Assembly: GCA_963783095.1 (NCBI GenBank) | Contig: CAWAMR010000014.1 | Coordinates: 62,001-126,000, forward strand | Reading direction: 5' to 3' | From: CAWAMR01 sp963783095 | GTDB taxonomy: Bacteria; Planctomycetota; Planctomycetia; Gemmatales; Gemmataceae | DNA: 64,000 bases | Part shown: positions 27,261 to 36,378 of the stretch, piece after piece | How the letters are laid out: the number at the start of each line of letters is the position of its first letter | Numbering within the stretch: the stretch's first letter is position 1 | Translations under genes and position numbers: made by a program | Notes under the pieces: model-generated | Database searches by the model: none | Told to the model about the DNA's origin: nothing | The model's input: only the letters and a program-made list of their open reading frames with translations

Positions 27261-27981
27261 TCACGCAAGGGAGACATTGTGGTAGATTTCCTGCACGTCA
27301 TCGCAATCGTTGAGCATGCCCAAGAATCTCTCGAACAACGCCAAGTCTTCCCCGCTGAGCGTCTTGGTCGTCTGCGGAAGGAAAGTGATTTCCTGGACTT
27401 CCATCTCAAGGCCTGGGAATGCCGCGAGCAATGCCGTTTTGGCTTTGTAGAACTCGGTGGGAGGGGCGAAGACCGTAATGGTGCCATCCTTGCTTTCGAC
27501 CTCTTCGACGGCGACATCCGCGGCGAACATGGCCTCCAGCACTTTCTCCTCATTGTCGCCCTTGAAAGAAAGGACCGCCAGGTGATCGAACGACATCACG
27601 ACGGATCCATTGGCAGCCAATTTGGACCCGGTCTTGGTGAAACAATTGCGAATATCGGAGATGGTACGTGTATTGTTGTCGGTCAAGCAATCGACAATGA
27701 CCAAGGCACCGCCGGGACCAAATCCCTCGTAACGCGCCGATTGGAAGTCCTCGCCCCCCGTGCCGGCGGCTTTCTGAATCGCTTTTTCAATCACATGGCT
27801 CGGAACATTTTCACTTCTTGGCTTTTTCGACGAGGTTGCGCAGAACCGGATTGGCTTCCGGGTCGGGCACGCCATTCTTGGCCGCCATGTACAATTGTTT
27901 GCTGTACTTGGAATAGAGCTTTGAGTTCTGAGCGGCGGTTTTGAAGATTGAGTATTTGCGCTTCTCGAAAATTCTTCCCAT
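27261..27981 (-). CDS. yebC: YebC/PmpR family translation/transcription regulator, frameshifted
   Basis: The ATG at 27981 gives MGRIFEKRKYSIFKTAAQNS, typical of the YebC family. After AKK the frame meets a stop near 27813; shifting one base there gives SENVPSHVIEKAIQKAAG, with YEGFGPGGALVIVDCLTDN and FTKTGSKLAANGSVVMSFDH following to the stop at 27261. Only one base is wrong, about 238 residues. YebC proteins bind DNA or the ribosome and help translation of proline-rich sequences. Here it is between the VapBC remnants and the radical SAM gene. Confidence 0.88.
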
Positions 27982-28072
27982 GCGAATTCTGCCTCTCTAG
28001 TTTTCCAAAGGAGCCGGGCCTTGAGTTGCCTATACCAATAGCACGAACCTTCGATCTCTCCAATAGTCGGTT

Positions 28073-30134
28073 TCAGCCGCGACCGGGCTTCTCACGCCGT
28101 GACTGGCTCCTTCTACCCGGCCGATAACCCTTGTTCAGCCCCCGTTCCCCAGCCGCCTCCCCCTTCGCGGGATTCGCCACGGTGTGATAGTGATCGCCCT
28201 GAACGGCCTTGTTGGCTTGGTTGCGACGCTTCTCTAGTGCCTCTTTCGGTGGTTGACCGGGAATAAGGCAGTCGCAATCGTTACCGATCAGATCACCTCG
28301 TTTTGCTTCGAGCAACGCTTCACGAACTTCAAAATAATTCTCCGGCTTGAAGAATTGCATCAAGGCGCGTTGCAGCTTTCGATCCCGCATCCCCCTTGCT
28401 ATTTTTACGGGTTTACCGCTGATCGGATCAACCCCCGTGTACCACATGCACGTCGCAATATCGAACGGGGCGGGGATGAAGTCTTGCACCTGATCGGGGC
28501 GATAGCCGTTGCGCTTCAGATAGACCGCCAGGTCGATCATCTCGTTTAAGTCCGAACCGGGATGGCTCGCGATAAAATACGGCACGAGATACTGCTTTGG
28601 CTTGCCGACCTCGTGTGATGCCGATCTGAATTGCTCCGCGAATATGCCGAAGTTGTCGATGCTCGGCTTCTTCATCAGTTTCAATACTTCGGGGCTGGCA
28701 TGTTCCGGCGCAACCTTGAGCCTGCCGCCGACGTGATGTTCCGCCAGCTCCTTGACATATTCGGGGGATAGCTGTGCCAGGTCCATTCGGATGCCGCTGG
28801 CGACAAACACTTTCCGAATGCCAGGCTCCTGCGCGCACTTTCTTCATGAGTTGCATCAATGGGCCGTGATCGGTGCCGAGCAACTTGCAGATCGTTGGAT
28901 GGACACACGACGAGCGCTTGCATTTCGCTTCCACTTCGGGTCGGGTGCAACGCATCTCGTACATATTGGCCGTTGCGCCGCCGATGTCGCTGAGAACGCC
29001 TTTGAATTCCGGGTCGGCAGCGACTTTCTTTACTTCCTTGAGAACCGATTCCTCCGAACGCGACTGAATGATCCGGCCCTGATGAGCAGTGATCGAGCAG
29101 AAGGTGCAGCCACCAAAGCAGCCTCGCATCAAGGTCACGGAATCCTTGATCATCTCAAAAGCCGGAACCGGCTCCTTGTAGGAAGGATGCGGCCGGCGCG
29201 TGTAGGGAAGATCGTAAATGCGATCCATTTCCTCTTGCGTCAATGGAAAGGCGGGTGGCGTGGCGATCACCGCCTGTCGATCGTGAAACTGAACCAGCGC
29301 TGCGGCATTAAAGGGGTTCGTGTTCAAGTGAATGTTTCGGGTTGCTTCGACGAAGGCGCGCTGATCCGCCTTGACGTCCTCGAAGGAGGGTAGCGAAAGA
29401 TCAGTCGAATGTCTCGACCTGGAACGTCGCACTGGCGAGTCGAAACGGAAGGCTTCCGATTCTTTCGCCCCCAGCGCATAGGCGATGCCGCGAAGGTCGC
29501 GCAAATCCTTGACCGTTTGACCCGCTTGGAGCTGCTGGGCGATTTCGACGAATGTTTTTCTCGCCCATTCCGTAAACGACCAGATCGGCCTTGGCATCGA
29601 GCAAGATCGACCGGCGAACGCTATCGCTCCAGTAGTCGTAATGAGCCAGCCTGCGTAATGAGGCTTCGACGCCGCCCGCGATGATCGGCACGCCGGGAAA
29701 CGCCTCGCGCGCTCGCTGGCAATAAGGCAGCGTCGCCCGATCGGGCCGCAAACCGATCTTGCCGCCGGGGGAATAGGCGTCGTCGTTGCGAACTTTTTTG
29801 TTGGCGGTGTAGTGATTGATGAGCGAATCCATGTTCCCGGCGCTGATGGCGAAGAACAGCCGAGGCTTACCGAACTGCCGCCACGGCTCGCACGAATGCC
29901 AGTCAGGCTGGCTGAGATGGCCACACGAAAACCGGCTTGCTTCGAGAACGCGATGAAGGATCGCCATCGCAAAACTGGGATGATCGACATAGGCATCGCC
30001 GGTGACGAAGACGACGTCGACGTAATCCCAGCCTCGCTCACGCATCTCGGCAGCGCTGTGGGCGCGAAAGGGGCGGCGTAGCGCTCTTTCCAGAGAGGGA
30101 GTTCAAGTCGCAAATTGGATTTCGGGGAAAACAT
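28073..30134 (-). CDS. ygiQ: YgiQ-family radical SAM protein, frameshifted
   Basis: Start ATG at 30134 (MFSPKSNLRLELPLWKERYA). Shift near 30065 leads to MRERGWDYVDVVFVTGDAYV, ISAGNMDSLINHYTANKKVR and YGMGEKN. Shift near 29555 leads to VKDLRDLRGIAYALGAKES, then RGCFGGCTFCSITAHQGR, which has the three Cys of the radical SAM 4Fe-4S site, and LSDIGGATANMYEM. Shift near 28835 leads to FVASGIRMDLAQL, RLKVAPEHASPEVLKLMKKP and a long basic tail. All landmarks of YgiQ are present in about 685 codons. The exact reaction is unknown. Three or more indels. Confidence 0.85.
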
Positions 30135-30266
30135 GGAGCTATTGTAACAGATGGGTTTTGTTTTCGTCGAATAGGAACAGCGAAAGACAGATGCAAAGCA
30201 TAAAATGTAAGAATTGCGAATGATTCGGCGGAGGTCAATCGTCGATCTGTCCCTTAGGAGATAGCC

Positions 30267-30536
30267 ATGACAACTGAAGAAATCGATTACTCGATCACTC
30301 GAGGACGAACGACCATCAGCAACTGCTTTGCGGTTGACGGTCTGATCTATTTCTGCGTTCCTGAGCATGACGATGTCGCGTGGGTGAGCGAACACGATGA
30401 GGAGATTTTGACGGAAATGCAACGGCGGCTTGATGAACTGGGTCAGGCATACAGAACGAAAAGCGAATTGATGGCGGCACTTCAACACCATTCTGCTCTG
30501 CGAGGGCACGTTGATTTAATTTCTCGATATGAGTGA
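30267..30536 (+). CDS. Hypothetical protein (89 aa)
   Basis: ATG at 30267 with TTAGGAGAT seven bases upstream, so translation is well supported. The product is acidic with HDDVAWVSEHDEEILTEMQR and ends DLISRYE. No membrane segment. Family unknown. It stands alone between ygiQ and the transposase fragment. Confidence 0.6.
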   Translation: MTTEEIDYSITRGRTTISNCFAVDGLIYFCVPEHDDVAWVSEHDEEILTEMQRRLDELGQAYRTKSELMAALQHHSALRGHVDLISRYE

Positions 30537-30636
30537 ATAGAATAGGTGAAAGAACGGCCACTCTAGCATGGTAGCTGTCCAATCTCTGAAAGTTGGTGTA
30601 CCAAAGCTCGGCGAGATTGGGTGGATTTGCTGTGGC

Positions 30637-31198
30637 ATGGATGCCATCAACCAACTCCGAGAGGATGTCCGAGACGGGCGCGTCACTGCTGACAGCCTGG
30701 TTGATTTAGTCGTGCATCTTCAACAACAACTCCAAGTAGCGCAGCAACAACTCCAAACGGTTCACCACCGTATCGAGGAACTCAAGAAAAAACTGGGAGG
30801 TTGGCGCATCCCAAACTCGATCAACCCTTTTCCGTCAAAGCGGAAGAACAGCGACAAGAGGCACGCGGCAAGAAAAAACGCCCCAAGAAGCCAAAGGGAC
30901 GGCGGGGCCGCTTGACCACGGCGGAAAAGCTGGCCAAAGCCGAACGCACCGAGAAAATTTACCCCAAAGGCTTCGATCCGGCTGCTGTCAATTCTCGCAC
31001 ACGCGAGCGGTGTGGCGTATGGAAAAGGGCCGCTCCGTGCTGATCGCCTACGAAATTTATCGCGGTCCCGGCAGTCGATATGGCAAGATTTCCGGAGTTT
31101 TGGGCCGCAGTGAATTCGGTCTGGAAATCGTGGTTTCCATCACCTACCTGATCCAGATCGTGGGGCTGTCGTTCGACAAAATCGTTCATTCTTGTTAG
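30637..31198 (+). pseudogene. IS66-family-like transposase, N-terminal fragment, frameshifted
   Basis: From ATG 30637: MDAINQLREDVRDGRVTADS and a Gln-rich coiled coil (LQQQLQVAQQQLQ, HHRIEELKKKL). In the next frame: KLDQPFSVKAEEQRQEARGK, KKRPKKPKGRRGRLTTAEKL (basic). In the third: HTRAVWRMEKGRSVLIAYE, GVLGRSEFGLEIVVSITYLI and SFDKIVHSC, where it stops. I recall this order from IS66-like transposases of planctomycetes. The catalytic DDE part that should follow is missing. No inverted repeats were found at the ends. Confidence 0.65.
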
Positions 31199-31306
31199 TA
31201 TCCAGCAAACGCAGGTCTGCGCAGAGTGGCCGCGGCCAGCCGTTGCATATTACGTATCAGACTGTTTTGCGTTCATTACATTCAAAGGTGATTCGTTGAT
31301 TCGTGG

Positions 31307-33220
31307 TTAAGGTTGATAATCTTTCTTCTCCGTCAGATAATTCGTTTTCACATCTCCGGGTGTGTCGGTCGTCGCTCGAATAAACCCGAAGAGCATCTCA
31401 TCCGTGGTTTGCTCGCCGCGTTTGATGTCTCGCGGTGGATTGAACGGATTGTTGGTGTTTTTTAGGCTATTGTCGAAGGTTGCCTCAACCGTGAAGAGCG
31501 TTCCCTTCTTTACTGGGATCGGTTTCTGGAAGAAATAACTTTCCTGCCAGTTGTAATCCCAGTCCTCGATATTCACGATCACTTGTTCTTTGCCTTCGGG
31601 TGGGGTCATCGTCACTTTGATCGTCTTGCCGAACATGTGCATGTGGGGCAGTACCGAATAGATCGTGCAATCCTGTTCGGTGATGACTTTGCCTACCACT
31701 CTGTACGAGTTTTCACCGGCGGGAATGGTTTTCCAACGAGACATTTCTTTGCTGCCGCTGAAGATGCCCGGCACAACCAGCAATTTCAATTGTTGGAGCT
31801 TCTTCACCTGTTCGTCTTTCGCGAAATAGAGGCCGATCTGGGTTCTATCGACTTCCGGTCGGCCGTTGCGATGATAGTGGATCTGCATTACAATGTCGGA
31901 ATTCTTCGGCAACGCGTAGCCCGTTCCGTCGGGAAGCTTGAAGCCGCGAAGTCCGGGCGTCCAGCCGCCAATACCGCCGATGGCTCCGGGACGAAGCGAG
32001 ATAAAGCCGATGCCCATCGCCGAAGAATAGCCGGGACCACGGTCGGTTTCATCCGGTTTCTTGGTACGTTCGCGCTCCTTCTTATCGCGTTCGCGCGCCT
32101 GGCCGGTAGTATCGAAGAAATTGATGCTGTGATGGACGATGCGCGGGTTGCCCGGTCGAACTTGATAGGCAACGATCATCTTGTCTTCGGTCAAACCTGT
32201 CGGTAGTACGAAGCAGCGGAACTGATCGGGGCCGCTTGCGCCGACGTGGAAATCTTCGGAGACCGTCAATACCAGATCGGGTTTGCCCAGTTGCCAGCCC
32301 GACGTGAATTCTTTGGAGCTGGGTGCATCCTTTGGATCGCCTTCGGGCATTCGGTTATCGACCCATGCTGCCAGCGTTGCGATCTCACGTTCGGGCAACT
32401 TGCGTTCGTGCTTGTAAGCGGGGCCACCCACCGGTTTCCAGGGCGGCATCTTTCGGCTCCCGGTGTATTCCTTGATGTCAACGCCCCAGACCACAGCTTG
32501 CTTGTAGGTCAACAGCGAGAAAGGCCCAACCTCACCCGGTCGATGGCATTCCTGACAGCGATTTTGCAAAATGGGTAAGACATCGCGGTAGAAAGTCACT
32601 TTCCCATCTTTGGCGGTCTGCTTTTCTTGGAATATTCCGCAGCCTACCGCAATGGTACTCGGCTCGGCCACCGGTTTGCCGGCGAGAATTGCTTCGATGG
32701 CATCCTTGAGGTTGTGTGTCGTTACCCGAGGATTGGGCTTGAGCCGTTCGCTGTATTTGTCGTCGATGCGCCCGCGATAGCGCAGGACCAGATTGCGATC
32801 GAGGACAAACGCCTCGGGAGTGTGGGTGGCTTTCAACGCATCGGTCAGAGCCAGTTTTTCGTCTTTGCAAACGGGGAAGCCGATCTTGAACTCGTCGGCG
32901 AGTTTGGCGATCTCAGCGCCATTCTGATCGGACGGGATGACACCGATAAGGGGGATGCCCTTCTCGCGGTATTGGTTCGCCATGTCTGTCAAGGTTGCAA
33001 TATAACTGTTGGAAACGGGACACTCAAAGGACAGAAAAACGACCACGACCGCCTTTGTATCCTTCAACGAGATTGCCTTGCCCTGGATAGTGGTGAAGGA
33101 AAGATTGTCGATTTTGGTGTTGATCTTGTTCGTATCGGGTTTGGTTTCCGCCCGCCCGATGACCGGCAAGACTAACAAGAGAGAGGCACAGAAAGTGATT
33201 TGCCGAACGTGTCGAAACAT
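31307..33220 (-). CDS. Redoxin + cytochrome c + type II copper monooxygenase-like protein
   Basis: I use the ATG at 33220, after GAGGA (spacing six), over the ATG at 33253. Signal peptide MFRHVRQITFCASLLLVLPV, cut after GRAE. Residues about 40-170 are an AhpC/TSA-type redoxin (VVVVFLSFECPVSNSYIATL); a CxxS is present instead of CxxC. About residues 205-260 carry a CQECH haem motif with the planctomycete MPPW motif. The C-terminal half is a copper type II ascorbate-dependent monooxygenase-like fold with HHSINFF, IHYHRNG and HMHMFG as copper-type His clusters. 637 aa, unbroken, exported. By family it is a periplasmic redox protein; the substrate is unknown. Confidence 0.85.
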   Translation of the reverse strand: MFRHVRQITFCASLLLVLPVIGRAETKPDTNKINTKIDNLSFTTIQGKAISLKDTKAVVVVFLSFECPVSNSYIATLTDMANQYREKGIPLIGVIPSDQNGAEIAKLADEFKIGFPVCKDEKLALTDALKATHTPEAFVLDRNLVLRYRGRIDDKYSERLKPNPRVTTHNLKDAIEAILAGKPVAEPSTIAVGCGIFQEKQTAKDGKVTFYRDVLPILQNRCQECHRPGEVGPFSLLTYKQAVVWGVDIKEYTGSRKMPPWKPVGGPAYKHERKLPEREIATLAAWVDNRMPEGDPKDAPSSKEFTSGWQLGKPDLVLTVSEDFHVGASGPDQFRCFVLPTGLTEDKMIVAYQVRPGNPRIVHHSINFFDTTGQARERDKKERERTKKPDETDRGPGYSSAMGIGFISLRPGAIGGIGGWTPGLRGFKLPDGTGYALPKNSDIVMQIHYHRNGRPEVDRTQIGLYFAKDEQVKKLQQLKLLVVPGIFSGSKEMSRWKTIPAGENSYRVVGKVITEQDCTIYSVLPHMHMFGKTIKVTMTPPEGKEQVIVNIEDWDYNWQESYFFQKPIPVKKGTLFTVEATFDNSLKNTNNPFNPPRDIKRGEQTTDEMLFGFIRATTDTPGDVKTNYLTEKKDYQP

Positions 33221-33253
33221 CGGGTTCCTCGCAAATAGGGAGACGAAGTCCAT

Positions 33254-33553
33254 CCTTGTGATTGTAATGATGGCGTGATAAAGTGCGAAGGTATTGTCCT
33301 AATTCGACGCGGGAGTTGAAGGAATTCAGCATACAAACCACCCGGTGTCAGGTAATATTGAAAAGGAGTGATTTGGTCGCCGTTGTGGACTACCCTCGGT
33401 ATCCCTAGGTTGAACGAGTTTGTGGCCGATCCTGATCTCGAAGTGGGGTTGAGCCACTTTGACAGCAGTGCGTTGTATTGGGTTCGTCGAACTGTCAGAT
33501 AGATACACGACCAATTCCTCGAAGGCACGCAATCGATGATTCCATCAGCGATC
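33254..33553. other. 300-bp gap between divergent genes
   Basis: Holds the promoters of the redoxin gene (minus) and the DUF1501 gene (plus). The minus strand carries a 68-codon frame (33326-33532) reading FEELVVYLSDSSTNPIQRTA, protein-like but with no ribosome-binding site; it could be a relic of an unknown gene. No repeat or clear promoter was found. Confidence 0.4.
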
Positions 33554-34918
33554 ATGGATCGACGAGAACTGTTCCGCTTCGGGCGACTGTGCCTCTTGGG
33601 AAGTGTTCCGCAACTCGCCTCACGCGCGAGCGCGATTTCAAAACAAGCTCATCGTTTCGGCAAGGCAAAATCGTGCATTTTACTCTTTCAAGTCGGCGGC
33701 CCGTACCAGTGTGATACTTTCGACCCCAAGCCCAGCGCTCCCGAAGAGATGCGCGGGCCGTTCAGACGAATCGACACTACCGTTTCCGGTCTACACGTTA
33801 CCGAGGCCCTGGCGCAAAACGGCAAAACAAGCGAAACATTTTTCGGTGATCCGCAGCGTTCACCATACGATTCGCTGTCACAACCCTGCTATCTACTGTA
33901 GCCTGGTTGGTCGGGAGGCAACCGATCCGTTGGCGGTATCGAGTAAGACCAACGCCGCACGAACCGATCATCCTCATTTTGCTTCCGTTGTGTCGAAATT
34001 GCGGCCCGGCGCGGCGTCGATGCCGAAGCACGTCATTATTCCCGATGTTGTCTATAACGGACCAGCCAAATCTCCGGGTCTGACTGCGGGGTATTTCGGT
34101 GCGAATCACGATCCGTTTGTGCTCGGGGCCAATCCCGGTACAGAATCGTTTGCGGTCCAGGGGATAAGTCTGCCGGCGGAAATGGATCGCCCTCGATTCG
34201 AGAATCGCCAATCACTTTTGAATGATCTCGACCGCAAGGAACGACTTGTCGAGAAGCACCATTCCTTTGACAGTTTATCTTCATCGTATCGTCAGGCATT
34301 TAGCTTGCTGTCATCCGCAAAGGCGAAGGAGGCGTTCGATTTGGGCCGCGAAGCGCCAGGATCCGCGACCGTTACGGCCGACACACACCGGGTCAAAGCG
34401 CGCTCTTGGCCCGCAGGCTGGTGGGAGCCGGAGTGCCGTTCGTGACGGTTTTTTCGCACACCCACGTAGAACAATCGAGTTGGGATACGCACAACAAACA
34501 CAATGAATTATCGAAGACGACTCTCTTGCCGCCTGCCGATCAGAGGCTGAGTGCCTTGTTGGAAGACCTCGGCGAACGGGGAATGTTGGATGAGACACTG
34601 GTCATCTGGATGGGCGAGTTCGGGCGAACTCCGCGAATGGGTGTCAATGTATCCAATAACACCAATAATATCGGTGGACGCGATCACTGGTGCAACTGCT
34701 ATTCCGTGCTGCTTGCCGGCGGCGGCATTCAAAGTGGCCAAGTGATAGGCTCCTCGGACTGGATCGGAGGCTTCCCCAAGGAACGCCCGGTCCATATCAG
34801 CGACTTGGCCGCGACCGTATTTCACGCTCTGGGTATCGATCCGCACAGCGAAATCACCGACATCCAGGGAATTCCGCGCGTTATCAGCATTGGCAACCCT
34901 GTGCTTGAATTGTTTTGA
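33554..34918 (+). CDS. DUF1501 family protein, frameshifted (short variant)
   Basis: ATG at 33554: MDRRELFRFGRLCLLGSVPQ, a Tat-like leader. The first frame has CILLFQVGGPYQCDTFDPKP. After a shift near 33830 it reads PDVVYNGPAKSPGLTAGYFG and the middle to EAFDLGREAPG. After a second near 34365 it continues LARRLVGAGVPFVTVF, WDTHNKHNEL, ETLVIWMGEFGRTPRM, GRDHWCNCYSVLLAGGGI and ends at 34918. The same fold as the other two DUF1501 proteins in the window, with two indels. An SGNH hydrolase gene follows. Confidence 0.85.
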
Positions 34919-34995
34919 ATGCCCGAACCAGATTGAACCTCCCCGCGAGAAATGGTAAATCTTCCAATTTGTGTTTCTGTTCTGGAGGCTTTCCT

Positions 34996-36180
34996 TTGTC
35001 ATCGACTCGATTCCTTCCCTTATTACTCTTGTTGCTTATACCTCACTCCGCACGTTCCAAGGAATTTGAACTCAAGGACGGCGACCGCGTTGTTTGGCTG
35101 GGCGGAACGCTCATCGAGCGCGAGCAGCGCTACGGTTACTGGGAATTCTTGCTGACGGCGCGTTATCCGGATCGCAACATCACCTTTCGGAATCTGGGCT
35201 GGAGCGGCGACAACGTCTACGGCGAAGCCAGGCTCCGCTTTGACATCAATCAGCCTCAACTCGGCCTGCAACGCATGGTCGAACTGACTTTGGCGGAGAA
35301 GCCAACGGTCATTTTCATCGCTTACGGCACCAACGAATCGTTTGAAGGCAAGGCCGGGCTTGCCAAATTTGAAAAGGGGATGGAAAAGTTGTTGGATGCG
35401 CTGGAACCCGCGAAAGCGCGGATTATGCTGTTTTCTCCGTTGCCGGAGAGCGGCAAATACCTGACACCGCAAGCTACCAGGTCGCGCAATGAAGGTATTG
35501 CCCTTTATCGAGATGCGATCAAAACCATCGCTGAAAAACGCAAACTCAGTTTTGGCGATTTGTTTGGGCTACTCAGAGAGGGCAAAAAGCCCTTGAAAGA
35601 TGGGTATACAGATAACGGGATGCACCTTACCGAGCTGGGATATGCCGCGACGGTTGACGTGCTGAGAAAAGCACTGGATTGGCCCGTAACAAAGTTTGAA
35701 GTTGTAGTTGGCGAGAAGTTGTCCGCAACAGGCGGGCAGGTCAAAGCGAAAGATGGGCAACACTCGTTTGAATTGGTCGCCAATTCGCTACCGGGGGTGG
35801 GTTCTTGGGATTCAAAACTTGTGATCACTTGCCGAAACCCATTTCCAGGAGAGAACAAGCTGCTCATCGACGGCAACAAGATAACAAGCATGTCGGCCGA
35901 CTGGTTGAAACTGGGTGCCAGCGTGCAATGGGGTCCGGATCAGACACAGGCCCGGCAACTCCGTCAGGCGATCGTCGACAAAAATCAGCTTTACTTTTAC
36001 CGTTGGCGGCCTCAAAACGAGACCTATCTATTCGGGTTCCGCAAACACGAACAAGGAAAAAACGGCAAGGAAGTCGCCGAGTTTGATCCGCTGATCGCCG
36101 CCAAAGAAAAAGAAATCGCAAAGCTCCGCAAGCCGGTTGTCCACACCTACGAAATCGTCGAAGGGGACAACAAGAGGTGA
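34996..36180 (+). CDS. SGNH/GDSL-type hydrolase, exported
   Basis: I propose the TTG at 34996 as the start: GGAGG precedes it by seven bases, and translation begins a signal peptide, SSTRFLPLLLLLLIPHSARS. Upstream in-frame codons (to 34915) overlap the DUF1501 stop and look non-coding. Motifs: DGDRVVWLGGTLIEREQRYG (block I-like but with a TLIE instead of the GDS Ser), NLGWSGDNVYG (block II), IFIAYGTNES (block III with GTNE), DNGMHLTELGYA (block V, Asp/His). Block I lacks a clear serine, so activity is uncertain. The frame stops at 36180; reading one base over, a Pro-rich tail (VVSPKPAVSPNL) continues to 36304, so an indel near 36177 probably hides the true C-terminus. Confidence 0.8.
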   Translation: MSSTRFLPLLLLLLIPHSARSKEFELKDGDRVVWLGGTLIEREQRYGYWEFLLTARYPDRNITFRNLGWSGDNVYGEARLRFDINQPQLGLQRMVELTLAEKPTVIFIAYGTNESFEGKAGLAKFEKGMEKLLDALEPAKARIMLFSPLPESGKYLTPQATRSRNEGIALYRDAIKTIAEKRKLSFGDLFGLLREGKKPLKDGYTDNGMHLTELGYAATVDVLRKALDWPVTKFEVVVGEKLSATGGQVKAKDGQHSFELVANSLPGVGSWDSKLVITCRNPFPGENKLLIDGNKITSMSADWLKLGASVQWGPDQTQARQLRQAIVDKNQLYFYRWRPQNETYLFGFRKHEQGKNGKEVAEFDPLIAAKEKEIAKLRKPVVHTYEIVEGDNKR

Positions 36181-36187
36181 AATCGAG

Positions 36188-36259
36188 CCGAAACCGGTGG
36201 TATCGCCGAAACCGGCGGTGTCGCCGAATCTGGTGGTGTCGCCGAATCCAGTGGTGACG
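36188..36259. repeat. Four 18-bp tandem repeats
   Basis: Four near copies of GCCGAAtCcGGTGGTGTC from 36188 to 36259. In the plus-strand frame they encode (V)VSPKP-like hexapeptides and may be the coding tail of the SGNH hydrolase; on the minus strand they encode FGDTTG-like units with no supported gene. Confidence 0.6.
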
Positions 36260-36378
36260 CTTACGCTCAACCACCGGCTAATCGCTGTCATCCCTCCGGG
36301 ATGAACCGAAAAAAATGATCGTTCCGCCCTTTCGTTGTCAGAACATTCCAAACTTACCTTTTTGTGAATTCATCTACC

